Notes under the pieces: model-generated
The model's database searches: none
What the model saw: only the letters and a program-made list of their open reading frames with translations
What the model was told of the DNA's origin: nothing
Assembly: GCF_010500955.1 (NCBI RefSeq)
Contig: NZ_QVMJ01000015.1
Span: 21,559-85,558 of the forward strand
Length of the DNA: 64,000 nt
Source: Bacteroides sp. 519
Lineage (GTDB): Bacteria > Bacteroidota > Bacteroidia > Bacteroidales > Bacteroidaceae
Direction of reading: 5' to 3'
Program-made: the position numbers and the translations under genes
Shown here: positions 49,771 to 57,496 of the stretch, piece by piece
Position numbering within the stretch: the stretch's first letter is position 1
Layout: each line of letters begins with the position of its first letter

Positions 49771-51126
49771 ATGGCAAATCAGAAAATACCTACAGCGTTA
49801 GGGACAGATAAAATCGGAAAATTATTAATGCAATATGCAATTCCTGCAATTATAGCCATGACTGCTTCCTCTCTTTATAACATGATAGATAGCATCTTTA
49901 TTGGGCAGGGAGTAGGTTCGCTAGCTATATCGGGGTTGGCATTAACATTTCCTTTAATGAACCTTGCTGCTGCATTTGGTTCGTTGGTTGGGGTAGGGGC
50001 CTCTACCTTGGTATCGATGAAATTAGGACAGAAAGATTACGACACAGCACAGCGGGTGCTAGGCAACGTTGTAATCCTGAATGTAGTAGCTGGTATAGGA
50101 TTCAGTATTATTACGCTGGCGTTTCTGGACCCGATTCTCTATTATTTTGGTGCCAGCGAAGACACCATTGGCTATGCCCGCGATTACATGAAAATTATAT
50201 TGCTGGGTAATGTGGTTACTCATTTATATTTAGGTTTGAACTCGGTTTTACGCTCGTCGGGCCACCCAAAGAAGGCAATGGTTGCAACCATAGCTACTGT
50301 ACTGCTTAATACGGCACTCGATCCTCTTTTTATATATGTTTTTGGCTGGGGAATTCAGGGAGCAGCCATAGCCACTGTTATGGCTCAGATTATGGCATTG
50401 GTTTGGTTAATTGTATTGTTTAGTAATAAAAACGAGTTGATTCACTTTCGTAAAGGCATCTTCCGGTTGAAGAAGAGAATTGTTGTTGATTCGCTTTCAA
50501 TTGGTATGTCGCCTTTCCTGATGAATCTGGCAGCCACCTTTGTAGTTCTGTTAATCAATCAGGGGTTGAAACGGCACGGTGGCGACCTGGCCATTGGTGC
50601 CTATGGCATTGTAAACAGATTGGCCTTTTTATTCCTGATGATTGTTATGGGCCTTAACCAAGGCATGCAGCCTATTGCGGGATATAACTTTGGCGCAAAA
50701 CTATATAGTCGTGTAACCGAGGTATTGAAACTAACAATTATTGCAGCAACCGCTGTAACCACAATGGGCTTTGTGGTAGGAATGTTTATGCCACGTTTGG
50801 CAGTATCCATATTTACATCGGACGAGAAACTCATAGCATTGGCCTCGGAAGGTTTACGAATAGTTATCACATTCTTCCCAATAGTTGGTTTCCAGATGGT
50901 AACCTCAAACTTCTTTCAGAGTATTGGTATGGCAAGTAAAGCTATATTTCTGTCGCTTACCCGTCAGATACTGTTTTTGATTCCCTGTTTGCTTATATTG
51001 CCTCACTTCTGGGGTTCTTTAGGCGTATGGATGAGTATGCCTATAGCCGATTTGGTGGCATGTGTTGTGGCAGGTGTTATGTTGTGGCGCCAGTTCCGAG
51101 AATTTAAAATGAAAGTTGCACAATAA
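49771..51126 (+). CDS. MATE family efflux transporter
   Basis: A 451-aa membrane protein with about 12 hydrophobic helices and the two-fold MATE repeat. The first half begins KLLMQYAIPAIIAMTASSLYNMIDSIFIGQGVG, typical of the NorM/DinF-like Bacteroidetes group. It exports cationic drugs or metabolites using an ion gradient. Its leader contains element H. Confidence 0.9.
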   Translation: MANQKIPTALGTDKIGKLLMQYAIPAIIAMTASSLYNMIDSIFIGQGVGSLAISGLALTFPLMNLAAAFGSLVGVGASTLVSMKLGQKDYDTAQRVLGNVVILNVVAGIGFSIITLAFLDPILYYFGASEDTIGYARDYMKIILLGNVVTHLYLGLNSVLRSSGHPKKAMVATIATVLLNTALDPLFIYVFGWGIQGAAIATVMAQIMALVWLIVLFSNKNELIHFRKGIFRLKKRIVVDSLSIGMSPFLMNLAATFVVLLINQGLKRHGGDLAIGAYGIVNRLAFLFLMIVMGLNQGMQPIAGYNFGAKLYSRVTEVLKLTIIAATAVTTMGFVVGMFMPRLAVSIFTSDEKLIALASEGLRIVITFFPIVGFQMVTSNFFQSIGMASKAIFLSLTRQILFLIPCLLILPHFWGSLGVWMSMPIADLVACVVAGVMLWRQFREFKMKVAQ

Positions 51127-51142
51127 TTGAGGGTGTTGTTGA

Positions 51143-52336
51143 ATGACTTCGGATAAACTCGTATTACGAATAGGATTGGCATTAACAGTTATAACTACGG
51201 TTGCTATTATTATCTTTAATAAGGTATCCAATATTAATGAAGTGCTAATTCTTCTGGTTGTTTTTTTTATAATCGGAACTATCTTTATAGATGGCACCCT
51301 TTTCAATATTTATCGTTTGGTGCAAACATGCCGTAGTAAAGAAGTTGGCGTAGTTCTAAAAATGAATTTGCGGTGCTACCTGATACTAATGGCAGTAATT
51401 TTTGTTTTTTGTTGGGCCGAGTTTTCAGGTCCCGATTATCAAATACCTCTAAGGGAGCTTGACTCACCTTTCTACCATGCACCAATTTCGGGCCAATATG
51501 GTAAGTGGTATGTTATTCTGATGATAATTGGGGTAGTGTCACTCATAGTGATTCGCATTGGCAAACAACTGCTACCGCCATTGGTTACAATTATACTGTT
51601 CAGCTTTATATTTTTGCAAATAATATGCTGTGTAATGTATATAGTTCAGCTTACTGCAAACATTAGCAATTTAGGAGTAATAACAGGAATAGTTTGTATT
51701 GTTAATTTCTTAATCTATGAAGTTAGGGTTGTAATAAGTGTTGTGCGAAGTTTTCCGGTAGATAATTATCGTTCTGTAATGTATTCGCTACCCAACTATT
51801 TACTTTATAATAGTAAAAACTGGGGTTGGATGGCACTGCTTTTAATGTTGCCTATTCTTTGTGTTTGCATGCTTCTGCTTCTGCTTTTTGGGCAACAGCC
51901 GGATAGCTTTGTAAAGGCATTCACCGAAACAAGCGACTGGCTATTCTCCGAACGAGAGTCTCCGCCAAAGCTTCCTCATTCGGGGCACTACTTGTGCACT
52001 GTATCGGTACAGGGACATAGAAAACTTGTAAAACCTTTGCGCCGGGGCATACGTGGCGGAACAACAATTTGGGTAAACCGTCAGTTGTTGGTTGCTAATG
52101 CTTTTGAGCAAATTCTGGAAGAGCGAATACCTAAAATTCACCGTGTTATCCGCTATCTGTACGATAGATATGGTTACCCTATAGCTAAACATATCACAAC
52201 GCCGCTAAGTGCCGATATTGTGTATATTTTAATGAAGCCTTTTGAGTATTGCTTCCTTGCGATTATTTATTTGTTCGATGTACATCCGGAAAGCAGAATA
52301 GCACGGCAATACTTACCCGGATGCAAAAAGCTATAA
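51143..52336 (+). CDS. DUF6688-type membrane protein
   Basis: A 397-aa protein with about seven hydrophobic segments in residues 8-260, then a soluble C-terminal domain (HYLCTVSVQGHRKLVKPLR, RGGTTIWVNRQLLVANAFEQILEER, YDRYGYPIAKHI). This matches my memory of DUF6688. Function unknown. Starts 16 bp after the MATE stop and converges with the sulfatase maturase, leaving only 11 bp between them. Confidence 0.65.
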   Translation: MTSDKLVLRIGLALTVITTVAIIIFNKVSNINEVLILLVVFFIIGTIFIDGTLFNIYRLVQTCRSKEVGVVLKMNLRCYLILMAVIFVFCWAEFSGPDYQIPLRELDSPFYHAPISGQYGKWYVILMIIGVVSLIVIRIGKQLLPPLVTIILFSFIFLQIICCVMYIVQLTANISNLGVITGIVCIVNFLIYEVRVVISVVRSFPVDNYRSVMYSLPNYLLYNSKNWGWMALLLMLPILCVCMLLLLLFGQQPDSFVKAFTETSDWLFSERESPPKLPHSGHYLCTVSVQGHRKLVKPLRRGIRGGTTIWVNRQLLVANAFEQILEERIPKIHRVIRYLYDRYGYPIAKHITTPLSADIVYILMKPFEYCFLAIIYLFDVHPESRIARQYLPGCKKL

Positions 52337-52347
52337 CTCATAAATGA

Positions 52348-53571
52348 CTATTGAGGTTTCCACCCCATAACATTTGCCGGCGGCCGTTCATTCATTAACT
52401 CGTTCTTCATAAAATCCATATAAGGTGCTACATGTTTAAAGAACTGATGATATCCCTTACATAAATAATTAAGCCCCGGTTGGCCTGTAGCCGTAAATGC
52501 AAACCTGTTTTTAGGGCATTCGCCATGGCAGGCAAACAAAAACTCGCACTCGTGGCATTGAGTGGGCAAGGTGTTTTCTTTAGCCGCTCCAAAAGAAAGT
52601 TGTTGCTCGCTGTACATCATTTCGGTTAATGTTTTGTTATGAATATTGCCCAGCTTGTATTCGGGGAACACAAAATGGTCGCAACAATACACATCGCCAT
52701 TATATTCCATTACTCCGGCATGTCCGCAGGTACGAGCCATGGTACATACCCCCGGTTGTTCGCCAACCCAGTTGGCCAGTGTAGCATCGAACAACTGAAT
52801 GTAATACGTGCCCACATCCTCTTTTATCCATTCATCGAAAAGTGTACAAAGAAAATTCCCCCATTGTTCCGGAGTAACCGAGAAATCGGCCAGTTCCGGG
52901 TTGCTGCCATCCATTGGGTTTGCCAGGTATCTACCATCTTTATGACGGGTAATTCTTTCTACAATAGGTGCAAACTGAATATAGTGGCAGCCCATCTTTT
53001 TAAAGAAATTATAAAAATCGAGTGGATAATCTGCATTAAAATCATTTACAACCGCCATTGCATTCCATTGCACATTGTGTTTATTCAGCAATTCAATTCC
53101 CCTCATTACTTTATGGAAAGAGGGTAGCCCCTGTTTGTTTTTTCTGAATTCGTCGTGAAACTCCTGAGGGCCGTCGATAGAAACGCCCACCAACCAGTTA
53201 TTATCGTGAAAAAACTTACACCATTCATCCGTTAGCAATGTGCCATTGGTTTGTATGCAATTGTCAATCTGCCTGCCTTTACCAAATTTCTGTTGTAACT
53301 CCAAAGCATACTTATAAAACGAGATGGGACGCATTAATGGCTCACCACCATGCCAAGTAAATAGTATCTGTGGTTGGGTTTGCGAAAGAATATACTGTTC
53401 AATAAACTTTTCGAGCAAGGCATTGCTCATGATAAATTTATCGTTAGCTTCGGTAGTATAGAGGTTCTTTTTTTCCAAGTAATAACAATAATCGCATGCA
53501 AGGTTACAAAATGAACCTGCCGGCTTTAACATTACATAGAGAGGTTTAGCAAAAGGTGCGTAAGTAGACAT
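52348..53571 (-). CDS. anaerobic sulfatase-maturating enzyme (radical SAM, SPASM)
   Basis: A 407-aa radical SAM protein. The [4Fe-4S]-SAM cysteines are C22, C26 and C29 (CNLACDYC). C-terminal SPASM cysteines occur in CTMARTCGHAG, DVYCCDHFVFPEYKLGN and CHECEFLFACHGECP. It converts an active-site Cys or Ser of sulfatases to formylglycine. No sulfatase gene is in this window. Confidence 0.9.
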   Translation of the reverse strand: MSTYAPFAKPLYVMLKPAGSFCNLACDYCYYLEKKNLYTTEANDKFIMSNALLEKFIEQYILSQTQPQILFTWHGGEPLMRPISFYKYALELQQKFGKGRQIDNCIQTNGTLLTDEWCKFFHDNNWLVGVSIDGPQEFHDEFRKNKQGLPSFHKVMRGIELLNKHNVQWNAMAVVNDFNADYPLDFYNFFKKMGCHYIQFAPIVERITRHKDGRYLANPMDGSNPELADFSVTPEQWGNFLCTLFDEWIKEDVGTYYIQLFDATLANWVGEQPGVCTMARTCGHAGVMEYNGDVYCCDHFVFPEYKLGNIHNKTLTEMMYSEQQLSFGAAKENTLPTQCHECEFLFACHGECPKNRFAFTATGQPGLNYLCKGYHQFFKHVAPYMDFMKNELMNERPPANVMGWKPQ

Positions 53572-54103
53572 GTTGTTTTTAAACTTTTATAATTTTATTC
53601 TCATCTCCAAAAATACTAATTATCTACCAAACAGATACAGAAACACAGAGCTTTCTTGCATACAAATACACAATGTAGGCATCAAACAATAAAGAATAAT
53701 TCAGAATAGACTACTATTTTAAGCTTTTCATTGTTCTTTCATTGTTCTTTCGTTGTCTTTTCGTTGCCTTTTTACTGTAAATATGATGCAAAAGTATCTG
53801 CTTATTTATTTTGATTATTAGACACGATAGTGCATGCAGGAAGTGTCAATATTATAATCTATTAATCTGTATTTGTGGCTATAACACTAGATTGTTGATG
53901 TGCCGGATTATTGTTGTTGTTTGCTAAAATATATACAAACAAAGGGAGCTAAAAAGCAACGGTCGTAGAATTCCGTTGCAACAATAGAAAAGAAGAGAAG
54001 AGAAAAGAAGAGAACATAACATAACATAACATCAGAAAAAGCAGAGTAAAAAGAAACTGCTGCTGTTGATGATGATTCGCAAAGGTGTGAATGCGCAAAC
54101 CCT

Positions 54104-54189
54104 GTAGGGATGCCCCTTGTGGGTATCCTGATTGTTAACCATTGATACAAGGGAACCATTATCAGGATACCCACAAGGGGCATCCCTAC
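54104..54189. repeat. perfect 29-bp inverted repeat
   Basis: The arm at 54104-54132 (GTAGGGATGCCCCTTGTGGG...) is the exact reverse complement of 54161-54189, with a 28-nt loop that itself contains ATACAAGGG. The GTAGGG-flanked design resembles widespread intergenic GTAGGGG...CCCCTAC repeats in bacteria. Confidence 0.9.
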
Positions 54190-54201
54190 GGTGCTTTCAT
54201 C

Positions 54202-54301
54202 CTATATACCCCGAAGAATCGGAACTATATAGCTTTACCGGTCAATGCTATATAGCTCTGAGGGTCAATGCTATATAGCTCGAGGGGTCAATGCTATATA
54301 G
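54202..54301 (+). repeat. CTATATAG array, five boxes at 23-bp spacing (copy 3)
   Basis: CTATATAC at 54202 and CTATATAG at 54225, 54248, 54271 and 54294, again exactly 23 bp apart. Spacers such as CTCGAGGGGTCAATG match the copy 1 theme. The flank shared by copies 1 and 2 is absent here. Confidence 0.85.
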
Positions 54302-54323
54302 CATTAAACTAATCCAGGTATTT

Positions 54324-54355
54324 AAAAATCCGTGCAATTCGCGTCATCCGTGGCT
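54324..54355. repeat. lone arm related to CGCAGAG palindromes
   Basis: AAAAATCCGTGCAATTCGCGTCA... resembles the right arms of the palindromes at 26506 and 41702 (AAAACTCCGCGTAA...). No partner arm is seen. Confidence 0.45.
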
Positions 54356-54466
54356 AAAACATAATAACAACCGCCCGATTAACTTCTTTTAAATATTTAT
54401 TTCGTCATTTCTAGACGTTTCTTGCCATTTCTCGCCATTTCTTTCCATCCACAATTTTCGGCATCA

Positions 54467-54474
54467 TACTTTTG
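54467..54474 (+). promoter_or_regulatory. -7 box of the DUF4988 lipoprotein gene
   Basis: TACTTTTG followed by C matches TAnnTTTG and leaves a leader of about 105 nt that contains the small ORF at 54497. Confidence 0.6.
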
Positions 54475-54496
54475 CAGTGTTGAATGAGGAAAAACA

Positions 54497-54574
54497 ATGG
54501 CTCGGAAAAAAAGTGAGATTTACCTGTTACCTTTTGGGGCTTTTGCGCACTATATGTGTATCAACAACTATTAA
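54497..54574 (+). CDS. possible 25-aa leader peptide
   Basis: ATG to TAA encoding MARKKSEIYLLPFGAFAHYM plus CINNY. It lies within the leader of the DUF4988 lipoprotein gene, ending 13 bp before its ATG. It may be a regulatory upstream ORF or chance. No family recognised. Confidence 0.3.
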   Translation: MARKKSEIYLLPFGAFAHYMCINNY

Positions 54575-54587
54575 GAATTAAAAAACA

Positions 54588-56375
54588 ATGAGAACAAAAA
54601 ATCTTTTATTTGCATTATTAATGCTTTGTATCACAGCTTGTAAGTACAACGATGATGCGTTGTGGGATAAAGTAAATTCGTTGGATGAACGTATTGCTTC
54701 TATTGAAGACAAATTAAAATCAATGAACAGCAATATTTCTTCTATGAGTGCAATTATTACTGCACTTCAAAACAATGTATATGTTGCAAGTGTAGAATAT
54801 GGTAGTGATGGATACATTATAACATTCACAGATGGTACTACTGCAATTGTAAGTAACGGTAAAGACGGGATTGATGGAACTGATGGTAAAGATGCTCCGA
54901 TTATTGGGGTCGATGTTTTTGAAGGTAAATATTATTGGACTCAGACCATAGATGGTAATAAATCTTGGTTAACAGGTACAGATGGTAATAAGATACCTGT
55001 TACAGGAGCCGATGCTGTAACTCCACAACTTAAAATTAATTCGGATGGCTATTGGATTATTAGTTATGATAATGGAGTTACATTCACTGAAATACAAAAT
55101 GAAACAGGCGAACCAGTGAAAGCACTCGGTGAAGATGGCACTAATGGAATTAATGGAGATTCTTTCTTCCAATCAGTAAAGGTTGAAGGGAATGAACTTA
55201 TTTTGACATTGGTTGATGGTGAGGAGTTAAGAATCCAAATTATGAATTTGCCTGAATATATAGCTTTGAATCAAAATTTAGGTGATAAATTTGATTATGC
55301 AATTTTAGGACTAGATGGTTCGGGATACTTTTATGAGTTTCAAGAAGAAAACAGCAAATTGCCTAAACGTCTTTCTATATATGATGGTATAGAAGAAAAA
55401 ATTACTCTTATTATCGATTTTGATAGTGAAGGCTTGCCTAAAACAATTTTATCGGAAGAATTTACTATTGTTTTAGGTCAATTTGAAGAAAGTAAATTGA
55501 ATGCAGTTCTAATTACTAAAAATGGAGAAACTCATTTGTTTGAGAACATAGAAACAGATGTTTTATGGGACGAATATAAAAATGGATTATTAGAAGAAGG
55601 AACAACGAGAGCAGTGTCTCGTTCGCCAATAAAGTGGATTAATGCTGTTGTAAGTTCTGTTGGATGCGGATTGTCAATAGCATCAGCTCCTACAGGTGTT
55701 GGTATTGCGCTTGCGGCTATAAGCTGTTCGGGAGCACTTGTAAACATTGCAGATGTAGCAGGTTTAATCGAAGTTTCACAAGGCACTGCCATTGGTAGTA
55801 CAATTATTGGACATTATGCTAATTTAGTATCCTGTGCAAATGCAGGTACAGTTTTAGTTTGCTTAACAGGTATTGCTAATAATGTAACAGCATTGGGCGA
55901 TTTAGTATATGATTTGGCTACTGATGACATAAACTTAGGCGAAGGTAGTTTGATCTCGGGTAATGGTGAAGTAAAAATGACACTAACATGGGACGACTAT
56001 TCAGATATTGATTTGCATTGTATTGACCCTTCTGGTTATCATATATACTATTCAGATATGCAATCTACCACAGGTGGTTTTTTAGATTATGATAATGTAG
56101 TTGCTTATGGTCCGGAAAATATTTATTTTAATCCGGCACCCGAAGGAACGTATAAAGTGTATTTACATTATTATGCGGAGAACGAAGGAGTAAGTTCTGT
56201 AAACTATAAAGTTGCTATCTTTAAAAATAACTCAGGGCAGGTTTATGAAGGAACAATTTCCGGACAGGGAACTATTGTAGATATTGCTACATTTACAATT
56301 GGCGCACAAAACGCTTCCAGAAGCATCTGGCCAACAAGCACTATCGATTGGTGTAATTTACCTAGCAAGAATTGA
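54588..56375 (+). CDS. DUF4988 lipoprotein with hydrophobic middle and YfaP-like C-terminus
   Basis: A 595-aa predicted surface lipoprotein with lipobox CITAC (Cys18). A coiled coil follows (LWDKVNSLDERIASIEDKL), leading into DUF4988 with GKDGIDGTDGKDAP repeats (to about residue 215). A strongly hydrophobic Gly/Ala-rich segment spans about 350-450 (GVGIALAAISCSGALVNIAD, IIGHYANLVSCANAGTVL). The C-terminus (about 460-575) matches YfaP/DUF2135: MTLTWDDYSDIDLHCIDPSG and GGFLDYDNVVAYGPENIYF. The hydrophobic block is unusual for this architecture. Function unknown. Confidence 0.75.
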   Translation: MRTKNLLFALLMLCITACKYNDDALWDKVNSLDERIASIEDKLKSMNSNISSMSAIITALQNNVYVASVEYGSDGYIITFTDGTTAIVSNGKDGIDGTDGKDAPIIGVDVFEGKYYWTQTIDGNKSWLTGTDGNKIPVTGADAVTPQLKINSDGYWIISYDNGVTFTEIQNETGEPVKALGEDGTNGINGDSFFQSVKVEGNELILTLVDGEELRIQIMNLPEYIALNQNLGDKFDYAILGLDGSGYFYEFQEENSKLPKRLSIYDGIEEKITLIIDFDSEGLPKTILSEEFTIVLGQFEESKLNAVLITKNGETHLFENIETDVLWDEYKNGLLEEGTTRAVSRSPIKWINAVVSSVGCGLSIASAPTGVGIALAAISCSGALVNIADVAGLIEVSQGTAIGSTIIGHYANLVSCANAGTVLVCLTGIANNVTALGDLVYDLATDDINLGEGSLISGNGEVKMTLTWDDYSDIDLHCIDPSGYHIYYSDMQSTTGGFLDYDNVVAYGPENIYFNPAPEGTYKVYLHYYAENEGVSSVNYKVAIFKNNSGQVYEGTISGQGTIVDIATFTIGAQNASRSIWPTSTIDWCNLPSKN

Positions 56376-56499
56376 AACTAAGATTATTAATTGTCGTCGG
56401 TTTTTAACCGGCGGCAATTAACACATTTTCCTTTACCTCACTTTACCTCCTCTACCTCACTTTTCTTAATCACTCTATACATAGTAGACAAAGTTTTCA

Positions 56500-56507
56500 T
56501 AAATTTG
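56500..56507 (+). promoter_or_regulatory. -7 box, near-leaderless SH3b gene
   Basis: TAAATTTG followed by C matches TAnnTTTG. The ATG is only 8 bp beyond it, so transcription may begin at or within a base or two of the start codon. Confidence 0.5.
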
Positions 56508-56515
56508 CAACTACT

Positions 56516-57352
56516 ATGAAGATATATTTTTTATTCCTGTTTTCTATATTCCTTTCAATTACTGCCTTCGGAGCAGATAAGTACAAGGTAAATGTAAGTA
56601 GCTCTTTGAATGTAAGAAGTGCTCCTGCAAAAGATGCGGCTATATTGGGTAGCGTTTATAAAGGAGATGTTGTAGAAGTAAACCAGATAAGTAATGGCTG
56701 GGCACAAATATCCTACAAAGGAAATAAAGCTTATATAAGCAGTAGTTATCTTGTTCCGGTAACTTCGGTTGTTAAAGGCAAAACCAAAGATACTTCCATG
56801 GCTTGGTTTAATAAGGTAAAGAGCTGGTTTTCGTGGAGATGGAGCCATAACCTGTTTAATGCCATTTATAGTTGGGGATTTTTTGGCTATATTATTCTTT
56901 ATTTTCTGATGCCTATAATAATAACATTTATATTTGTAACAGTACCAACAACAATACTGGCTCTTTTCAGGGTAATGCCCAATTGGGTGTTCCTGATTGT
57001 TGCCTTTATAATGGAATTTAATATTGTGATGGCAGTGGGTGGGTGGCTTCTTTCACACCAGGCATATAGTGGTACATTTGCACCTATCTGGACGGGAGGT
57101 TTGCTAGCTTATTTAACCTATAGAATAATTGTAGATATTAAACGGAGCCGTTGTCCCAACTGTCACGAGTTAGATTCGTTTATTACGCGTAGTAAACTTT
57201 ACAGCACTACTTATAAAACCAAAACCGATTATTATTACAATGGTTCGTATCTGGACTCTGAAACATCGACCAAAACCGACTCGTACAGAAACGATTTGCA
57301 CGAATGCCGTCGTTGCGGTCAAGAATGGTGGACACAAACTACTGATACCTGA
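56516..57352 (+). CDS. SH3b - transmembrane - zinc-ribbon protein
   Basis: A 278-aa protein. Signal peptide ends near FGAD (residue 20). A bacterial SH3 domain (about 22-80, VSSSLNVRSAPAKDAAILGS) is followed by three or four hydrophobic helices (about 118-215). The C-terminal zinc ribbon has RCPNCHE and, 50 residues later, CRRCGQEWW. SH3b domains bind peptidoglycan or peptides on the outer face, and the ribbon would face the cytosol. Function unknown; this layout may link the two compartments. Confidence 0.7.
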   Translation: MKIYFLFLFSIFLSITAFGADKYKVNVSSSLNVRSAPAKDAAILGSVYKGDVVEVNQISNGWAQISYKGNKAYISSSYLVPVTSVVKGKTKDTSMAWFNKVKSWFSWRWSHNLFNAIYSWGFFGYIILYFLMPIIITFIFVTVPTTILALFRVMPNWVFLIVAFIMEFNIVMAVGGWLLSHQAYSGTFAPIWTGGLLAYLTYRIIVDIKRSRCPNCHELDSFITRSKLYSTTYKTKTDYYYNGSYLDSETSTKTDSYRNDLHECRRCGQEWWTQTTDT

Positions 57353-57420
57353 ACTGATTATGAGATAGTTTCCTACTGCGAATTTTTCCTAAAAAAAAAC
57401 TTCATTTTAACTTATATACG

Positions 57421-57428
57421 TATATTTG
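57421..57428 (+). promoter_or_regulatory. mutA promoter -7 box
   Basis: TATATTTG followed by C matches TAnnTTTG, with a leader of about 60 nt to the mutA ATG. Confidence 0.55.
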
Positions 57429-57496
57429 CAAGGCTTTAGAGAATAAATATGCAAAAGATATTTTAAAACCAATCTTTATTATAATTAAAGTAAACT

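Larger units (their letters stand above)
53572..54587. other. 1-kb intergenic region rich in repeats
   Basis: No supported gene except a possible 25-aa leader ORF at 54497-54574. The region holds a purine-rich low-complexity stretch (about 53990-54035, AGAAGAG and AACAT repeats), a perfect 29-bp palindrome (54104-54189), the third CTATATAG array (54202-54301), a lone CGCAGAG-like arm (54324-54355) and a promoter at 54467. Confidence 0.7.
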
